From positions 620,001-684,000 of the forward strand of contig NC_071331.1 of the NCBI RefSeq assembly GCF_010183535.1: DNA of 64,000 bases, given 5' to 3'. This DNA is from Caenorhabditis remanei (lineage: Eukaryota > Nematoda > Chromadorea > Rhabditida > Rhabditidae). Numbering within the stretch: the stretch's first letter is position 1; each line of letters opens with the position of its first letter. The position numbers were made by a program, and so were the translations under genes. Below, one piece after another: positions 50,376 to 60,674 of the stretch. The notes under the pieces were generated by a model. The model saw only the letters and a program-made list of their open reading frames with translations, had not been told where the DNA came from and ran no database searches.

Positions 50376-50772
50376 TTAAAAAATCGATCTGAGATTTGAA
50401 TCATTTGATACGATTTGTAGCTGACCGTGACTGTTAAAAAGAAGTGAACACGGTGAAATCAATGAACCAGAGAAAAATGAGAATTGGGGTAATTTCTTTC
50501 ATGTTTGGAACAGTTCTAATGATAAAAATTAAATTCTGTTTCTTAATTTATGGTTCATGCAATGGAATTGCAAGTGACAGTTTTATTTTCCATCTTGCAT
50601 TTTCTAATAAATAACTTTAAAATTAGATGTTCAATATATCAAACCAAACTGACTGAGTTTTCAGTTCTTTTAAACCATGGTTAATAAAGTAACCCCGTAA
50701 TATTATTTTTTTTTACTGTTTAAAAACTGATTGAAACTGGAAAAATGGAAATATTTATTTCACAAATAACTA

Positions 50773-50840
50773 CATGGTTCAAAATTGGCATTACCAAATT
50801 TTACAGTCCTTATCACATTGATTTCAGTTGGCTGAAACAG
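50773..50840 (-). ncRNA. Candidate 21U-RNA locus
   Basis: Core 50833-50840; TGGT, T at 50793 (40 nt); RNA 50793-50773. Confidence 0.65.
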
Positions 50841-51235
50841 AAATGTTTCATTAAATTTTTTATTGGGTTCTATATTTTTATGTTTAAAAAATCGCTGAGC
50901 TTTATCGATTATAGTAGTTTAAATGCATTTTTATTAACATTTTGATTAAAAGCCAAGTAATTTTCAAAAAATTCAAAATTCCTTGAAAACAATGTTTTCC
51001 TCGTGAAGTACACGCGCGGGTTTTTCTAGGCTACTAGGCCACGGCCGTCTAACCGCTTGGTTTTTTTTCAAAACGTGTCGGAAACCGAAAAGTCGGAATG
51101 AAACAATTTCCAGACATTTTTTTCGGTTTTGAAATTAAATAAAAGTCATGTCGGTTTTTCGGAAGTAATAGTCAAAATGTTTGGTTTTCATGACATGCGG
51201 AACAAAAGCTTTCGATTTCCGTGACAAAATGTTAC

Positions 51236-51302
51236 TCTCGTTGCAGAAAAGAGTCAGTGTTCCCATCTGTGATCCTCTCAATATAAGATCTTTTTGAAAC
51301 AG
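51236..51302 (-). ncRNA. Candidate 21U-RNA locus
   Basis: Core 51295-51302; CACT, T at 51256 (39 nt); RNA 51256-51236. Confidence 0.65.
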
Positions 51303-52815
51303 ACCTTAGTCCTCAGAACATAAGAGTTACCCCAGACAATGATCCTTGCACCTCCTTTCATTTCCCCTCCATTTAGGTATTTGTCTCAATGATCACCAAT
51401 AAGAGCCCATTCCAAAATTGCCGGAAACAGTGTGTGCTGTGCTCCGATGCTCCCAAAAGTACAGCATCGGAAATACGTCACCCCGATTTTGTGAACGTTT
51501 CATAATCCATCATTCACTTTTGTGCAGATCCGTATATTCGGAGATTCAGAAGCAATATGAATATGGGCGGAGCCTAGCGGAGAAGTGGTCCCATTCTATG
51601 TACATATAAAGGGGTAGTTTTGCAGGAATTTTTGAGAGATTTTCTTGGTTTTTATTGGGAACAAGGTCATGTTCTAGATGGTAGGATTTAGGAAGAGCCT
51701 TATGAGTTTTGAGTTTTTATTTGATTGTTTCAATAGTTTCAGGTTGTTTCATTAAAATTTAAAATGTTCTGAAAACACTGATAACTTTCAACGCTTCTCA
51801 TTGTAGCCTCATACTACGAACTAACTGAAAAAAAACCGTAGTTACAAACTTTACTAATCGAAACAGTCATTTTAGGAATACATTTCTGACAGTTTTGATT
51901 TCTGTATGCAATTTTCGTGCTGTTCCAAGTTGTGTATAGCTGGAAAATAAAATATTGAGACTAGTTACTGGATACTTTGACCTAATTATGGTAGTGTGTT
52001 TATTAGGCGTCAGTAAACCTGTCCAAAAATATCGTTAGCTGAAAAAAGAATGCTTCTCTTTCAAAAAAAAATTGTTACAATCATTGCTGTTTCTATACTC
52101 CACTAAATATTACTACTTTTTGAAACTAAATAATTACATCAAAGAATATTTTGATTCATTTTTTTGTGATAATTTACTTTTTAAAGCCGAGCCAATAAGT
52201 TAATTCTGAATGTTGTAAGCTTTTTAAAATCATGTGTTCTTTTTTATGAACCTTTTCTTACTCATCATTCATTTTTGTACAAGTTCCAACGTTTGGAAGT
52301 GAGTTTTTGCTTTTTTGTGTTTGGCCGATGATGGGGATCTGAACTTTGGTTTTCGATTAAGTCGCAGGAAATCAGTTCTGAATTACGCGACAGTTTTAGC
52401 GCAAGAACAATGCATTTGCACTTGAAATGTGTTTTTGAAACTATGGAATTTAGTTCTAAATTAGAATTTTTTGTGGAGTAGTGTACATATATTATGAATT
52501 TTGAAACTTTTGATAAACCTATGTTGGCTTAAATGGAGCTATTAATGATCAGTTATCAGATGCACAACATTGTTCCAACAAAACAAACTTACCTATATAT
52601 CTCAATTCTGGGACATGAACTTATTTTTAGTTGATGATTTTTATCTGTTTCTATCAGTTCAGATTATGAATTTCTTTGGAATCAAGTCAATTGGTCGCGG
52701 AAATGTTTTTTTTGACTGTTTCTCATTTTTGTGCAATAGCCCACAATTGGAGATTTGGGAAAGAGAAAAAAGACGGAGCCAAGAACCAAGGAAAAGTGGA
52801 CCGTGTTTTATAAGT
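51303..52815. other. Intergenic DNA with a duplicated promoter-like fragment
   Basis: 51480-51615 and 52680-52815 share CATTCACTTTTGTGC / TCATTTTTGTGCAA, GGAGAT, GGAGCC and AAGTGG. The first ends in ATATGGGCGGAGCCTAG and ACATATAAAGGGG (TATA-like). No gene follows either. Confidence 0.35.
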
Positions 52816-53294
52816 AGCTGCATGAATTTGCATCCGGATGTTCTTGATTTTGTTTCTGACTGGCGAGAAGGTTGGCTCTCGGGGAAAACAATAACCTACA
52901 GTTTCTCAATTTTGTTGTTAGAAGAGATCATTTTACTTACTTAATCAGCTTATATTTTATAATTAATTGCTACCACGACAAAAAACCACTCTACAAATAC
53001 GTTTTGGTATCACTTCGAAGATTAGTTGAATCGAATTCCAAATATGCTGAGCAACGGGTCGAAACAGTTAGACTTTTGCCAATTTTAGTTGTTTTATTGA
53101 TTAAAATCGGTTTCAGACTGATTGAAGGAATGCAAGCATGCTTTATCATATTGGGTTTGAAATGTTGAGTATAACCCTTGATAAATTTTGATAAACGTTT
53201 AAAAACCTATCTGAAACCGCTTTTCATTTGAGTTATTTGAAATTCCATAAATCTCAATGAAACCCTGTCTCCATTGACAAAATTTTGAATTTTT

Positions 53295-53361
53295 CTGTTT
53301 CAACAAAGACTTGTTTCTTTAATTTGTGGCGTAGAGATAATCTGTATTGAGGTTGGACATT
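53295..53361 (+). ncRNA. Candidate 21U-RNA locus
   Basis: Core 53295-53302 after TTTT; TAAT, T at 53341 (39 nt); RNA 53341-53361. Confidence 0.7.
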
Positions 53362-53927
53362 TTTTGAAACAATGCGATCTGTATTTGCATTTTGAATATC
53401 TTTTGAGTATCTGTTTCCTGAATCACAAGAATATAATTTTTTGAAAATCAAGCCAATTGGGTTTTCTCTGAAATCGGATCAAAAATAATTAGTTCGGTTT
53501 CAATATGTTGTCTTTTCTTCTTTCATTCTAAATGATTGATTGGACTCCCATGAGATAAGGCCAGACGTTAGGTAGAATAGACTATATGAAAGATTTATGA
53601 GCTAATCTCTTTTCTGAATTAGCGTACAATTTTTTTTAAATTTAAATTTATTTATTTCATCGAAAGGTGAATACCACATACACGTGAAAATTAATTGTTT
53701 TAGGAGTTACATGAAGGAGATGGTTAATAAATAGGAAAAGAAATAGATAACCGGGAATGGGAGCAAACGGAGAGTAGAACAGAAAGATAAAGAGGGGTAA
53801 AATAGTTAGAGTTATGAGCCTATTGACAAGGTTGCAAATAACTATTTTGTGAATATATATAAAAATATTTTTCTGCATTTTCTCCTACCCAATTGGAACC
53901 ATAAAAACAAATTTGGTAATTCAATTC

Positions 53928-54223
53928 CATATTTGCAACGGGCCGGGCCGATTTGAGACCCTGGTCACAGTACAAAAATTTGAAAATTTGAATTTTTTTG
54001 AAAATTTTTTGATTTTTTTTTTTTTTTTTAAAGTCGAATTTTCGACTATGTTTTTACATATCGATAAAACTCAAGTTTACATAGGATTTTTGACTATTTT
54101 TGATAAAAATTTCAAAAATTTCGAAAAATTTTGTGAAAAAATTGTGCTCATTTTTTGACTCCGGGCCGGGCCGGCAACTTTCTCTACCGGCCCGGGCCGA
54201 CGGGCCGATATTTTGCAAGTATG
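53928..54223. mobile_element. GGCC-rich hAT-like MITE, copy B
   Basis: Ends CATATTTGCAA / TTTGCAAGTATG with perfect 8-bp flanks TTCAATTC (53920-53927, 54224-54231). It shares the phrase CGACTATGTTTTTACATATC with copy A, read in reverse. Confidence 0.92.
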
Positions 54224-54395
54224 TTCAATTCTGATCCGTCGCTTTGTATGCCATTAAAACATTTTTGGTAGACATCAGAAATATTTTTTATCCCAGCACT
54301 GAACAAAAAGTGACTTCACTCAAAATAAAATGCTTTAGAGACCAAAAAGTCAGTTTCAAAATAAATTAATCATTTTCAAAATAATCATTGGAGCT

Positions 54396-54463
54396 ACTGA
54401 AGTTTACATTAACACATCATATTTTTTTATAAAACAAAAGTTCAAGATTTTGTCATGAAACAG
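54396..54463 (-). ncRNA. Candidate 21U-RNA locus
   Basis: Core 54456-54463; TGAT, T at 54416 (40 nt); RNA 54416-54396. Confidence 0.65.
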
Positions 54464-55168
54464 CCATACATTTTTTGGGAGAATCCTGAATTTTTTTTAG
54501 TTTGGCTTTGGGCAAGGTAAACTGTTTCTCAATAGAGCACACTTTTTAGACTTGAGAATGGTTCATACAAACAACTTGAACATAGAAGTGATAATGCTTC
54601 AAAAAATTTATGATATCAACAACTACTGCTTCAAATATTTATTTTTTTCACCATTCTTTGAAACATCCATTACTAGAGCCATAACTGTTGTTTTCTCAAT
54701 TACAAGAAAAAATATATCACATAACTTGAGGCGTGCTAAGTCACTGTACTAGTAAATTTAAGAATCCTGAAAAATTACAACGCGTCAAAGGCACGCCAGA
54801 CAGATCTTTACACTTTACGTAGGCTCCTGTCTATTACTTAAAATTTCAGTTTCAGAAATGTTTGAATAATCTTTACAATTTGATTTGTTAATGCTTGAAT
54901 GGAAAACCATGCTTTTATGGAATCAGTAATCAACTTTTACAAAATAATTCCCGGAGCATCAAATAAATTATTTTCGCATGTGCTCCTCCTCCATCCTTCT
55001 GAAAATCTCACGTTTTCGACGAGGCGTGATCATTCGAATACGGTAGCCAATTTCTCTAATCCTCTCTCTTCCACATGCTCTCTCGGATAATCGATCAGGA
55101 AATGGGTGATGTGAGAATTTTCTTGGTTTTCTGCGATTTTTTCGACTCAGAATCATCACAGATTCAAT

Positions 55169-55227
55169 CGGAAGTGAGAGATTAGACATCGGAAATGCAT
55201 TAGGCTTATCAATGAGCCATATAAAAA
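55169..55227 (+). promoter_or_regulatory. Candidate flp-17 core promoter: ETS-like site and TATA box
   Basis: CGGAAGT at 55169-55175 fits an ETS-factor core, and TATAAAAA at 55220-55227 fits a TATA box about 93 nt before the start codon. ETS-5 is a known regulator of BAG neuron identity and flp-17 in C. elegans. That it uses this site is inference; a 7-mer match alone is weak. Confidence 0.4.
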
Positions 55228-55310
55228 GGGGCCTCGTGGGCAAGGTTTTTCATTCAGAATCCTATTTGTCCTTTTCTTTTTTTTTCTCCTCTTGTTTTTC
55301 AATATTAACC

Positions 55311-55320
55311 TTTTTTCCAG
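55311..55320 (+). promoter_or_regulatory. Splice acceptor abutting the flp-17 start codon
   Basis: TTTTTTCCAG ends at the base before ATG 55321, as at many worm SL1 trans-splice sites. It favours this ATG as the true start. Confidence 0.6.
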
Positions 55321-57009
55321 ATGCTCCCCAAACTCGTGTTCATCACTTTTCTGCTGTTCACCAGCTCCTTTGGAGCATCAATGGAGGAGATTCAGTCAGA
55401 GAAGTTCTGTGAGAAGTTCCCAACACTTCACATGTGTCGGTTGAAGGAGGAGTTGACTGGAAGCCTCGTCGAGTTGCAGTACCTTCTTCAAGATGGTGAG
55501 TTGGGAGGGAATTTGGGTTTTTAAGATAAATCGACAAACAGTTATTGATTTAGATCCGTTTCAAAGTTTTTTCATGGAGATGATGAAACCGAGTTTTGTG
55601 AGGAAATCTTAGGATCGATATTGCTAGAGATCAGAATTTAACATTTCACAGCTCTTTTTTTATTACTTTAAAGCAAATGATTAACTGATCGGTGTCCATA
55701 TAATTTTCTATTTATTTCTGCTGTTTCTGAAACGTTTGAATTTTGTACTGAACATCATTGTTTGATTTGTTCTCATTTTTCTATCCTGAAAATATTAAAC
55801 GTAATATAGAAAAAAACTGAGACAACGGAGAACTCAAATATATATTCAGTTTTCCCCTCTGAGACCCGATATTCGAGAAAAAACTAGGCCGGTAAGTCAC
55901 CTCACTACATACCTGTATGATAATGACTTGACAGCAGTCAAAACTTTGACCTCGTTTCTCTTGAATACCATTTTTCAAAGCTAAAAACTGAAAAACTTAA
56001 ATTGAGTTTTAAGAATTTGTTGATGGCATTGATTCAAATAGTATTCAAAGTTTTTTCATGGAGGTGATGAAACAGAGTTTTATTAGGAAACCTCACAGAC
56101 GATATTGTAAGATTTGAAATAGAATCAGAATTAAGCATTTCAAAGCATTTTTGAAAAGCTCCAGTGCAAAAGGATGACCGAAACGGTGTCAATATCATTT
56201 TCTATGTATTTCTTCTGTTTCTGAAACGTTAGAATTTTGTTGTGAAAATCGTGATTTCATTTCGTCTCATTTGAAAATGTTTATGGTGACTCTTATCATT
56301 GAAAAGCTGAGAGAACGCTAATTCCAAAAGTGTGTTTAGTTTTTCACCTCGACACAAAAAAGGTACCTATTTTTTAACCAAGTTTGGAAATTCTCGTCAT
56401 GGCCCGGCCCGTTGCAAGTATGTCTTTCTCAAGTTTTACCGTTTCATTGCTTTCATCAAGCCGATAAATTTTTACGAAACAAGTTTTTCTTAACTACCGA
56501 ATTTCATTCTCTCAGAATTTATTGAAATCCATTCACCTTATCAATTTGCCTTTCCAGGAATCAATGTCGGAGGCCAACAACAACAAGTCGGAGCTCAAGA
56601 GGTTCAGAAGAGGAAGAGTGCCTTCGTCAGATTCGGAAAACGATCGGCGCCAGAAGAGGAGGGAATGGTGAGGAGTCTGGGGATATGGGGCATGCTGATT
56701 GGAGATGGGAAACAACGAAATGATTTTAAAGTCAATCAGTTTCAGGACGGTCTGAAATAGTATGACTTTTTTTTAAACATTAATAAACGAAAAAACCTTT
56801 TCCAATTCTTTGAATTTAAAACGAATTCCGAGAACCAGTAGTGTCATTTTTGTGTTCTGCAAAATATGAATAACCAGAAACTGAAAAATTACAAATTTCA
56901 GGAAATGGAAAAACGCAAGTCCGCCTTCGTCCGTTTCGGAAGATCCTTTGGAATGGAGCCACAGCTGACTGAGAAGAGAAAGAGCCAATACATCAGATTC
57001 GGAAAATAA
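55321..57009 (+). CDS. flp-17: FMRFamide-like neuropeptide precursor FLP-17
   Basis: Exons 55321-55495, 56558-56667 and 56902-57009 (stop TAA), 130 aa. Residues 1-19 are a signal peptide (hydrophobic core VFITFLLFTSSFG). The spacer has Cys30 and Cys39 and a QQQQ run. Three peptides are flanked by dibasic KR sites: KSAFVRFG at 78-85 followed by KR, KSAFVRFG at 101-108 followed by RS, and KSQYIRFG at 122-129 followed by a terminal K. The final Gly of each is the amide donor. Two KSAFVRFamide and one KSQYIRFamide are the diagnostic set for flp-17; in C. elegans it is made by the BAG sensory neurons and acts through the receptor EGL-6 to inhibit egg laying. The start ATG directly follows TTTTTTCCAG, so a leader exon or trans-splicing supplies the 5' end. 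Intron 1 is enlarged by an internal tandem duplication and holds an antisense 21U-RNA locus. Confidence 0.96.
55545..56300 (+). repeat. Tandem duplication inside flp-17 intron 1
   Basis: 55555-55800 and 56040-56300 share CAAAGTTTTTTCATGGAG, GATGATGAAAC / GGTGATGAAAC, TATTTCT and CTGTTTCTGAAACGTT. It explains the 1.06-kb size of this intron. The - strand core is perfect in copy 2 (56068) and TGAAACCG in copy 1. Confidence 0.75.
56008..56075 (-). ncRNA. Candidate 21U-RNA locus, antisense in flp-17 intron 1
   Basis: Core 56068-56075; CAAT, T at 56028 (40 nt); RNA 56028-56008. Confidence 0.65.
56396..56422. mobile_element. Solo end of the GGCC-rich MITE in flp-17 intron 1
   Basis: GGCCCGGCCCGTTGCAAGTATG is one complete family terminus with no partner nearby. 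Confidence 0.6.
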
Positions 57010-57367
57010 TAATTTGATCGACTTTTCACTGCTTCTTCTTTCTTTTCTTTTTTTCTTTTTTCCCCCTAACAACATCAATGAGCAACTCTAAATACTACTC
57101 TCTTGGGTACCCCTCTCCTTCTCAAAATTTTTGATTTTCCATTCTGAGACCACCCCCTTGTTAATTCTCCTCTTCTCTCTTCTGGTGTTCAGTCTGAAAT
57201 CAAAATATTCTAGATTTTCTGAAAATATTCCTTTTCGTGGGCGCTTCTTCTTCTTCTTCTTTTGATGTGGAAAATCTCCGTTTTGTCGTCCGAATGTGTT
57301 TGTCAATTGGTGTGTGGGCAAGATGATACCACTCCTCCGAACAGTCTGAAATTTATTGAGATTTTAT

Positions 57368-57373
57368 AATAAA
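57368..57373 (+). terminator. Poly(A) signal of flp-17
   Basis: AATAAA 359 nt after the stop codon; the 3' UTR in between is T- and C-rich. Confidence 0.4.
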
Positions 57374-58255
57374 ACAAATCTTGTGTTAATCAGTAAAAAA
57401 CATGATGGAAAAAATGCAGATATTTTTGTTTGTTTCGATCTCCGCGGAAAATTATAAGGAAATTCAATACGATTATCGTTTTAAAAAGCTAGCATAGATT
57501 ACAATTTTCAGTTTTGTCAATGAGTTAATGAAAGCAACAATAACTACATAGAATCTCATAAAACTAATAGTCATACCATTTTCAAATTTAGGCTACGTGA
57601 TTGAAAGTTTGTGGAGAATATATATTCAAATATATTTTTTTGTAGAAAGACTGTCAAAAACTGATTTTCAATTAAAAAAACTGCTTTTGCGTCTAAGACA
57701 TTAATTTGCGTTTACCACAATTAAAAATCTGGATCTTCTGAAACTGGAATTCGTTTCAAAATCTGTCGAAAAAATGTGCTATAAAGCAAAATTTAACCGA
57801 TTTTCTGTCGACAGGGTGTCACAAAGGAACCTAGTCTGAAAATCAATCTAAATGAGAAATGACTTGTTATTTTCTTGAATTTTTCAAAATTTTACATGTT
57901 TCGGAACATTTGTATTTATGAGTAAAATATGATAAAGTTTGCTTGATTCATATTGTTTCTAGTATTGAGGCTATGTTGTGAAGAAAATCGTTCAAAGGAT
58001 ACCGAACATTTTGTTATTAAGGAAGATTCACAGTGCCCAGGTCAACTATTCAATTTGTTTCATGATGGTTTTGTAACAGAACATTGTTGCAAACCAATTA
58101 TCATTTTTTAATCGAATTGTTTTAATATTAGAGTTCACTGATTTATATAAACATGGTTTTTTGGAATTTAAAAACCTCACTTGAGCATTATTGGGATAGT
58201 GACTGATTCAGACGTCAATAGAAAAATCCAATATTCATTTATATGTATTAAAAAT
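57374..58255. other. Intergenic DNA downstream of flp-17
   Basis: AT-rich; I see no gene, repeat or exact piRNA core here. Confidence 0.5.
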
Positions 58256-58321
58256 CTGTTTCACGTTGTTCAAAAAACTATCTTTACCTTATTCCGACAA
58301 TATATGAAGCATGTGTGTGTT
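58256..58321 (+). ncRNA. Candidate 21U-RNA locus
   Basis: Core 58256-58263; CAAT, T at 58301 (38 nt); RNA 58301-58321. Confidence 0.65.
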
Positions 58322-58547
58322 TTTAAAGCATAGTCTTGTTGTTACATACGTTCTTTATGGTCTTTTGGAACCGTGGTGTACTTACGGAACCAAAAATGAA
58401 TAGTAAGGATCCAAATTGATCATATCGCATTTGATATTCACACAAGTTTAAATGGAGAGGACTAAAAGTGAATATTTACTAAAACTAGTTATTTCCGATC
58501 TGAAACTACAATATTTTCCTCAAGTAAAGATTGTGACAGTTTTTCTA

Positions 58548-58614
58548 CTGTTTCACGTGTTTATCTTATGGTATACATCTTTTATTGCAATGTTAGTTCC
58601 GATTTTGTAATTTT
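58548..58614 (+). ncRNA. Candidate 21U-RNA locus
   Basis: Core 58548-58555; TGTT, T at 58594 (39 nt); RNA 58594-58614. Confidence 0.65.
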
Positions 58615-59042
58615 TTGTAAATTTTGATATTCAACTCGAACAAAAAATAATAATTTTTTAAGCTTTCTTCACGTGAACTATGTATTTTAACGAGAATAAA
58701 ATGTTTTTGCTTGAAAGTCTATCAACTTTCTCATAAAGTTTTGAAGATTCAAAAAAAAACATTTATAGAATTGGTGAAAATTATTATTCAGCATGAATTA
58801 TTGATGCTACAGATGTCTTTCCCGTTTCAAGACAAACCTAACATGTCTGATTTAAAAAATTTTCTCATGTGATCTACGTATATGAAACCAAAATAATTTT
58901 TTATATTTTCGGTTTCACTTTTTTCTTAATTTATCTCTCAATGAGCTTGAGGCAATCAAAGGGTATCATATCTTCTCAAAGAAGGGTCCACAGAAGAAAT
59001 GATATATGAGTCGTGATCAGTTTCCGTTCCATGACCAACATA

Positions 59043-59783
59043 TCAAAGAATGTTTAATAGAAAAAAAAACAAATGTAGATCTGATAAATCATCTTCATCC
59101 ATCATTCCTATTGTTGGGCATTTATTGGAATTGGACTTCAGAAATTCTCCAAGCTTTCTTCTAGATGATCCATTTCCAGAATTCCATACATCAGGACAAG
59201 AGCAGTTGGCCAAGCATTCATTCCATTCAATTTTCAGGTTTTCTATTGAATTCTGGACGTCCGAGGGTTTAGGATCCAAGTTCATCAAGTATCGCCGAAT
59301 CTTCCTTTTTAAAAAGCCAATAGCCTTTGAAATTTGATTTTTCCTCCTTTGACATTTGATTTTCTTCTCTACTTCAGCACTAAGTATTTTGAATACGAGA
59401 TTCATAGTGGCCAGTCTAAGAGCACTGCCATGTCTCGGAATATCCACCAACGCCTTCGCATTAAATCCACAATGCTCATCTCCAGTTCTCAGGCTGCAGT
59501 AAGAAACACGAGATTTCAAGTGTTCACACCCTCGTTTCCATTTATGGTCATCTGAATTTCCAGATTTCCTGTGTACCCATTGCTCGATAAGTCTCTTGTC
59601 GCGATCCGCACATTGCCATCGGATAGGAAACGTTTTTAGATTATTCGACAAGCGAAACATGGGGTCTGATGATGTCTCAGTGGTCTTCAGTGCTGATTGT
59701 TTCTGGCTTAGCTCACAGAAGACACAAACTTCTAGTTGTTCGGTATATGAAGCACAGTTCAGACAGAACGTTAGCATAGACAT
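59043..59783 (-). CDS. Hypothetical cysteine- and lysine-rich protein, about 246 aa
   Basis: A single long open frame of normal coding appearance in otherwise non-coding DNA. The start is placed at 59783 because TTCCAG immediately precedes that ATG on the - strand (59789-59784), and a GTGAGT donor about 43 nt further upstream (near 59832) would give a non-coding leader exon. An in-frame ATG at 59804 would add 7 residues inside that putative intron. The N-terminus has CLNCASY then CVFCEL, a possible zinc ribbon. The middle is basic (KKIKCQRRKNQ) and the tail has DEDDLSDLHLFFFLLNIL. I do not recognise a family. No piRNA core falls inside it. Confidence 0.5.
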   Translation of the reverse strand: MSMLTFCLNCASYTEQLEVCVFCELSQKQSALKTTETSSDPMFRLSNNLKTFPIRWQCADRDKRLIEQWVHRKSGNSDDHKWKRGCEHLKSRVSYCSLRTGDEHCGFNAKALVDIPRHGSALRLATMNLVFKILSAEVEKKIKCQRRKNQISKAIGFLKRKIRRYLMNLDPKPSDVQNSIENLKIEWNECLANCSCPDVWNSGNGSSRRKLGEFLKSNSNKCPTIGMMDEDDLSDLHLFFFLLNIL

Positions 59784-60126
59784 CTGGAATTTGAAAACTT
59801 TCATAAAACTTTGAAGCAGTATAAACTCACTTCAGCTTCTCACCAATTCTGAGGCAGTTCAAGACAATTTTCCTTGTGATGGCAAATGTTTATATGTAAC
59901 CAGTTTAAAACAGTGACGACCGAAGAAAAAATATACAAAACGCAATAGGACTGAAAATTATCTGAAAAGATTGTACCTGTTTTGAGTCAATATCACATAC
60001 TGCACTAGAAAAACTGAATTGTTGTCAAAGTTTTTAAATCTATTTGTTTGATGCGTCTCAAGCAGAATCAATTTTTTCAAAATCAGAGCATCAGTAATAA
60101 TTGAATGTTCTCGTTGATATTTATCT

Positions 60127-60193
60127 CCTCTTTAAAAAATAAATATACCAAATTTCCGTTCAACAATTTCAACTTACGGAAAACGTGAAACAG
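60127..60193 (-). ncRNA. Candidate 21U-RNA locus, divergent pair with 60237
   Basis: Core 60186-60193; TGGT, T at 60147 (39 nt); RNA 60147-60127. Confidence 0.7.
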
Positions 60194-60236
60194 TATTCAA
60201 ATAACTAGATTCTCCGTTTTCTAGTCTTAAATATAT

Positions 60237-60303
60237 CTGTTTCACCAACCGGAATTCTATATTTCTCACTCCATGAAATTAGTGACTGATTGCGAGCAGA
60301 TTT
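60237..60303 (+). ncRNA. Candidate 21U-RNA locus, divergent pair with 60186
   Basis: Core 60237-60244; TAGT, T at 60283 (39 nt); RNA 60283-60303. The two cores are 43 bp apart. Confidence 0.7.
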
Positions 60304-60530
60304 TCATCCCCGTTTACCTCAATCTCACAGTTCTCCATATATCCCGATCGGCCAAAATTTTACGGCAAGGCGGAGAGATGAAGAGTATGAAAACTAGGCA
60401 AACTGAATCAGGAGCAGAGATTCTATAGTTTACTTCATACATATACCTTTTGTTTCTCCGACATTTCCCTGACAAACCTCAGAAAAAGTTTCTAGACTAT
60501 GTTATGCTCCAAAAATGTCGCCATGAAATT

Positions 60531-60596
60531 CTGTTTCAAATATCAGATGTTGTTGATGTGCTTTTCCGCATATATTCAGTAATTTCCTTGACGTTC
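60531..60596 (+). ncRNA. Candidate 21U-RNA locus
   Basis: Core 60531-60538; TATT, T at 60576 (38 nt); RNA 60576-60596. Confidence 0.65.
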
Positions 60597-60674
60597 CTCA
60601 AAACACGAAGGTTTTTTAGATGCGTCTTCAAATCATATTAACTGTTTTTAAGGTTAACATGCTGCGAAGTTAGA

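Noticed and set aside
52570..52944. 124-codon open frame
   Set aside because: It overlaps a non-coding duplication shared with 51.5 kb and shows no recognisable protein signal.
54968..55243. 91-codon - strand frame upstream of flp-17
   Set aside because: It covers the flp-17 promoter region with its TATA box, and the basic Arg-rich composition has no family match.
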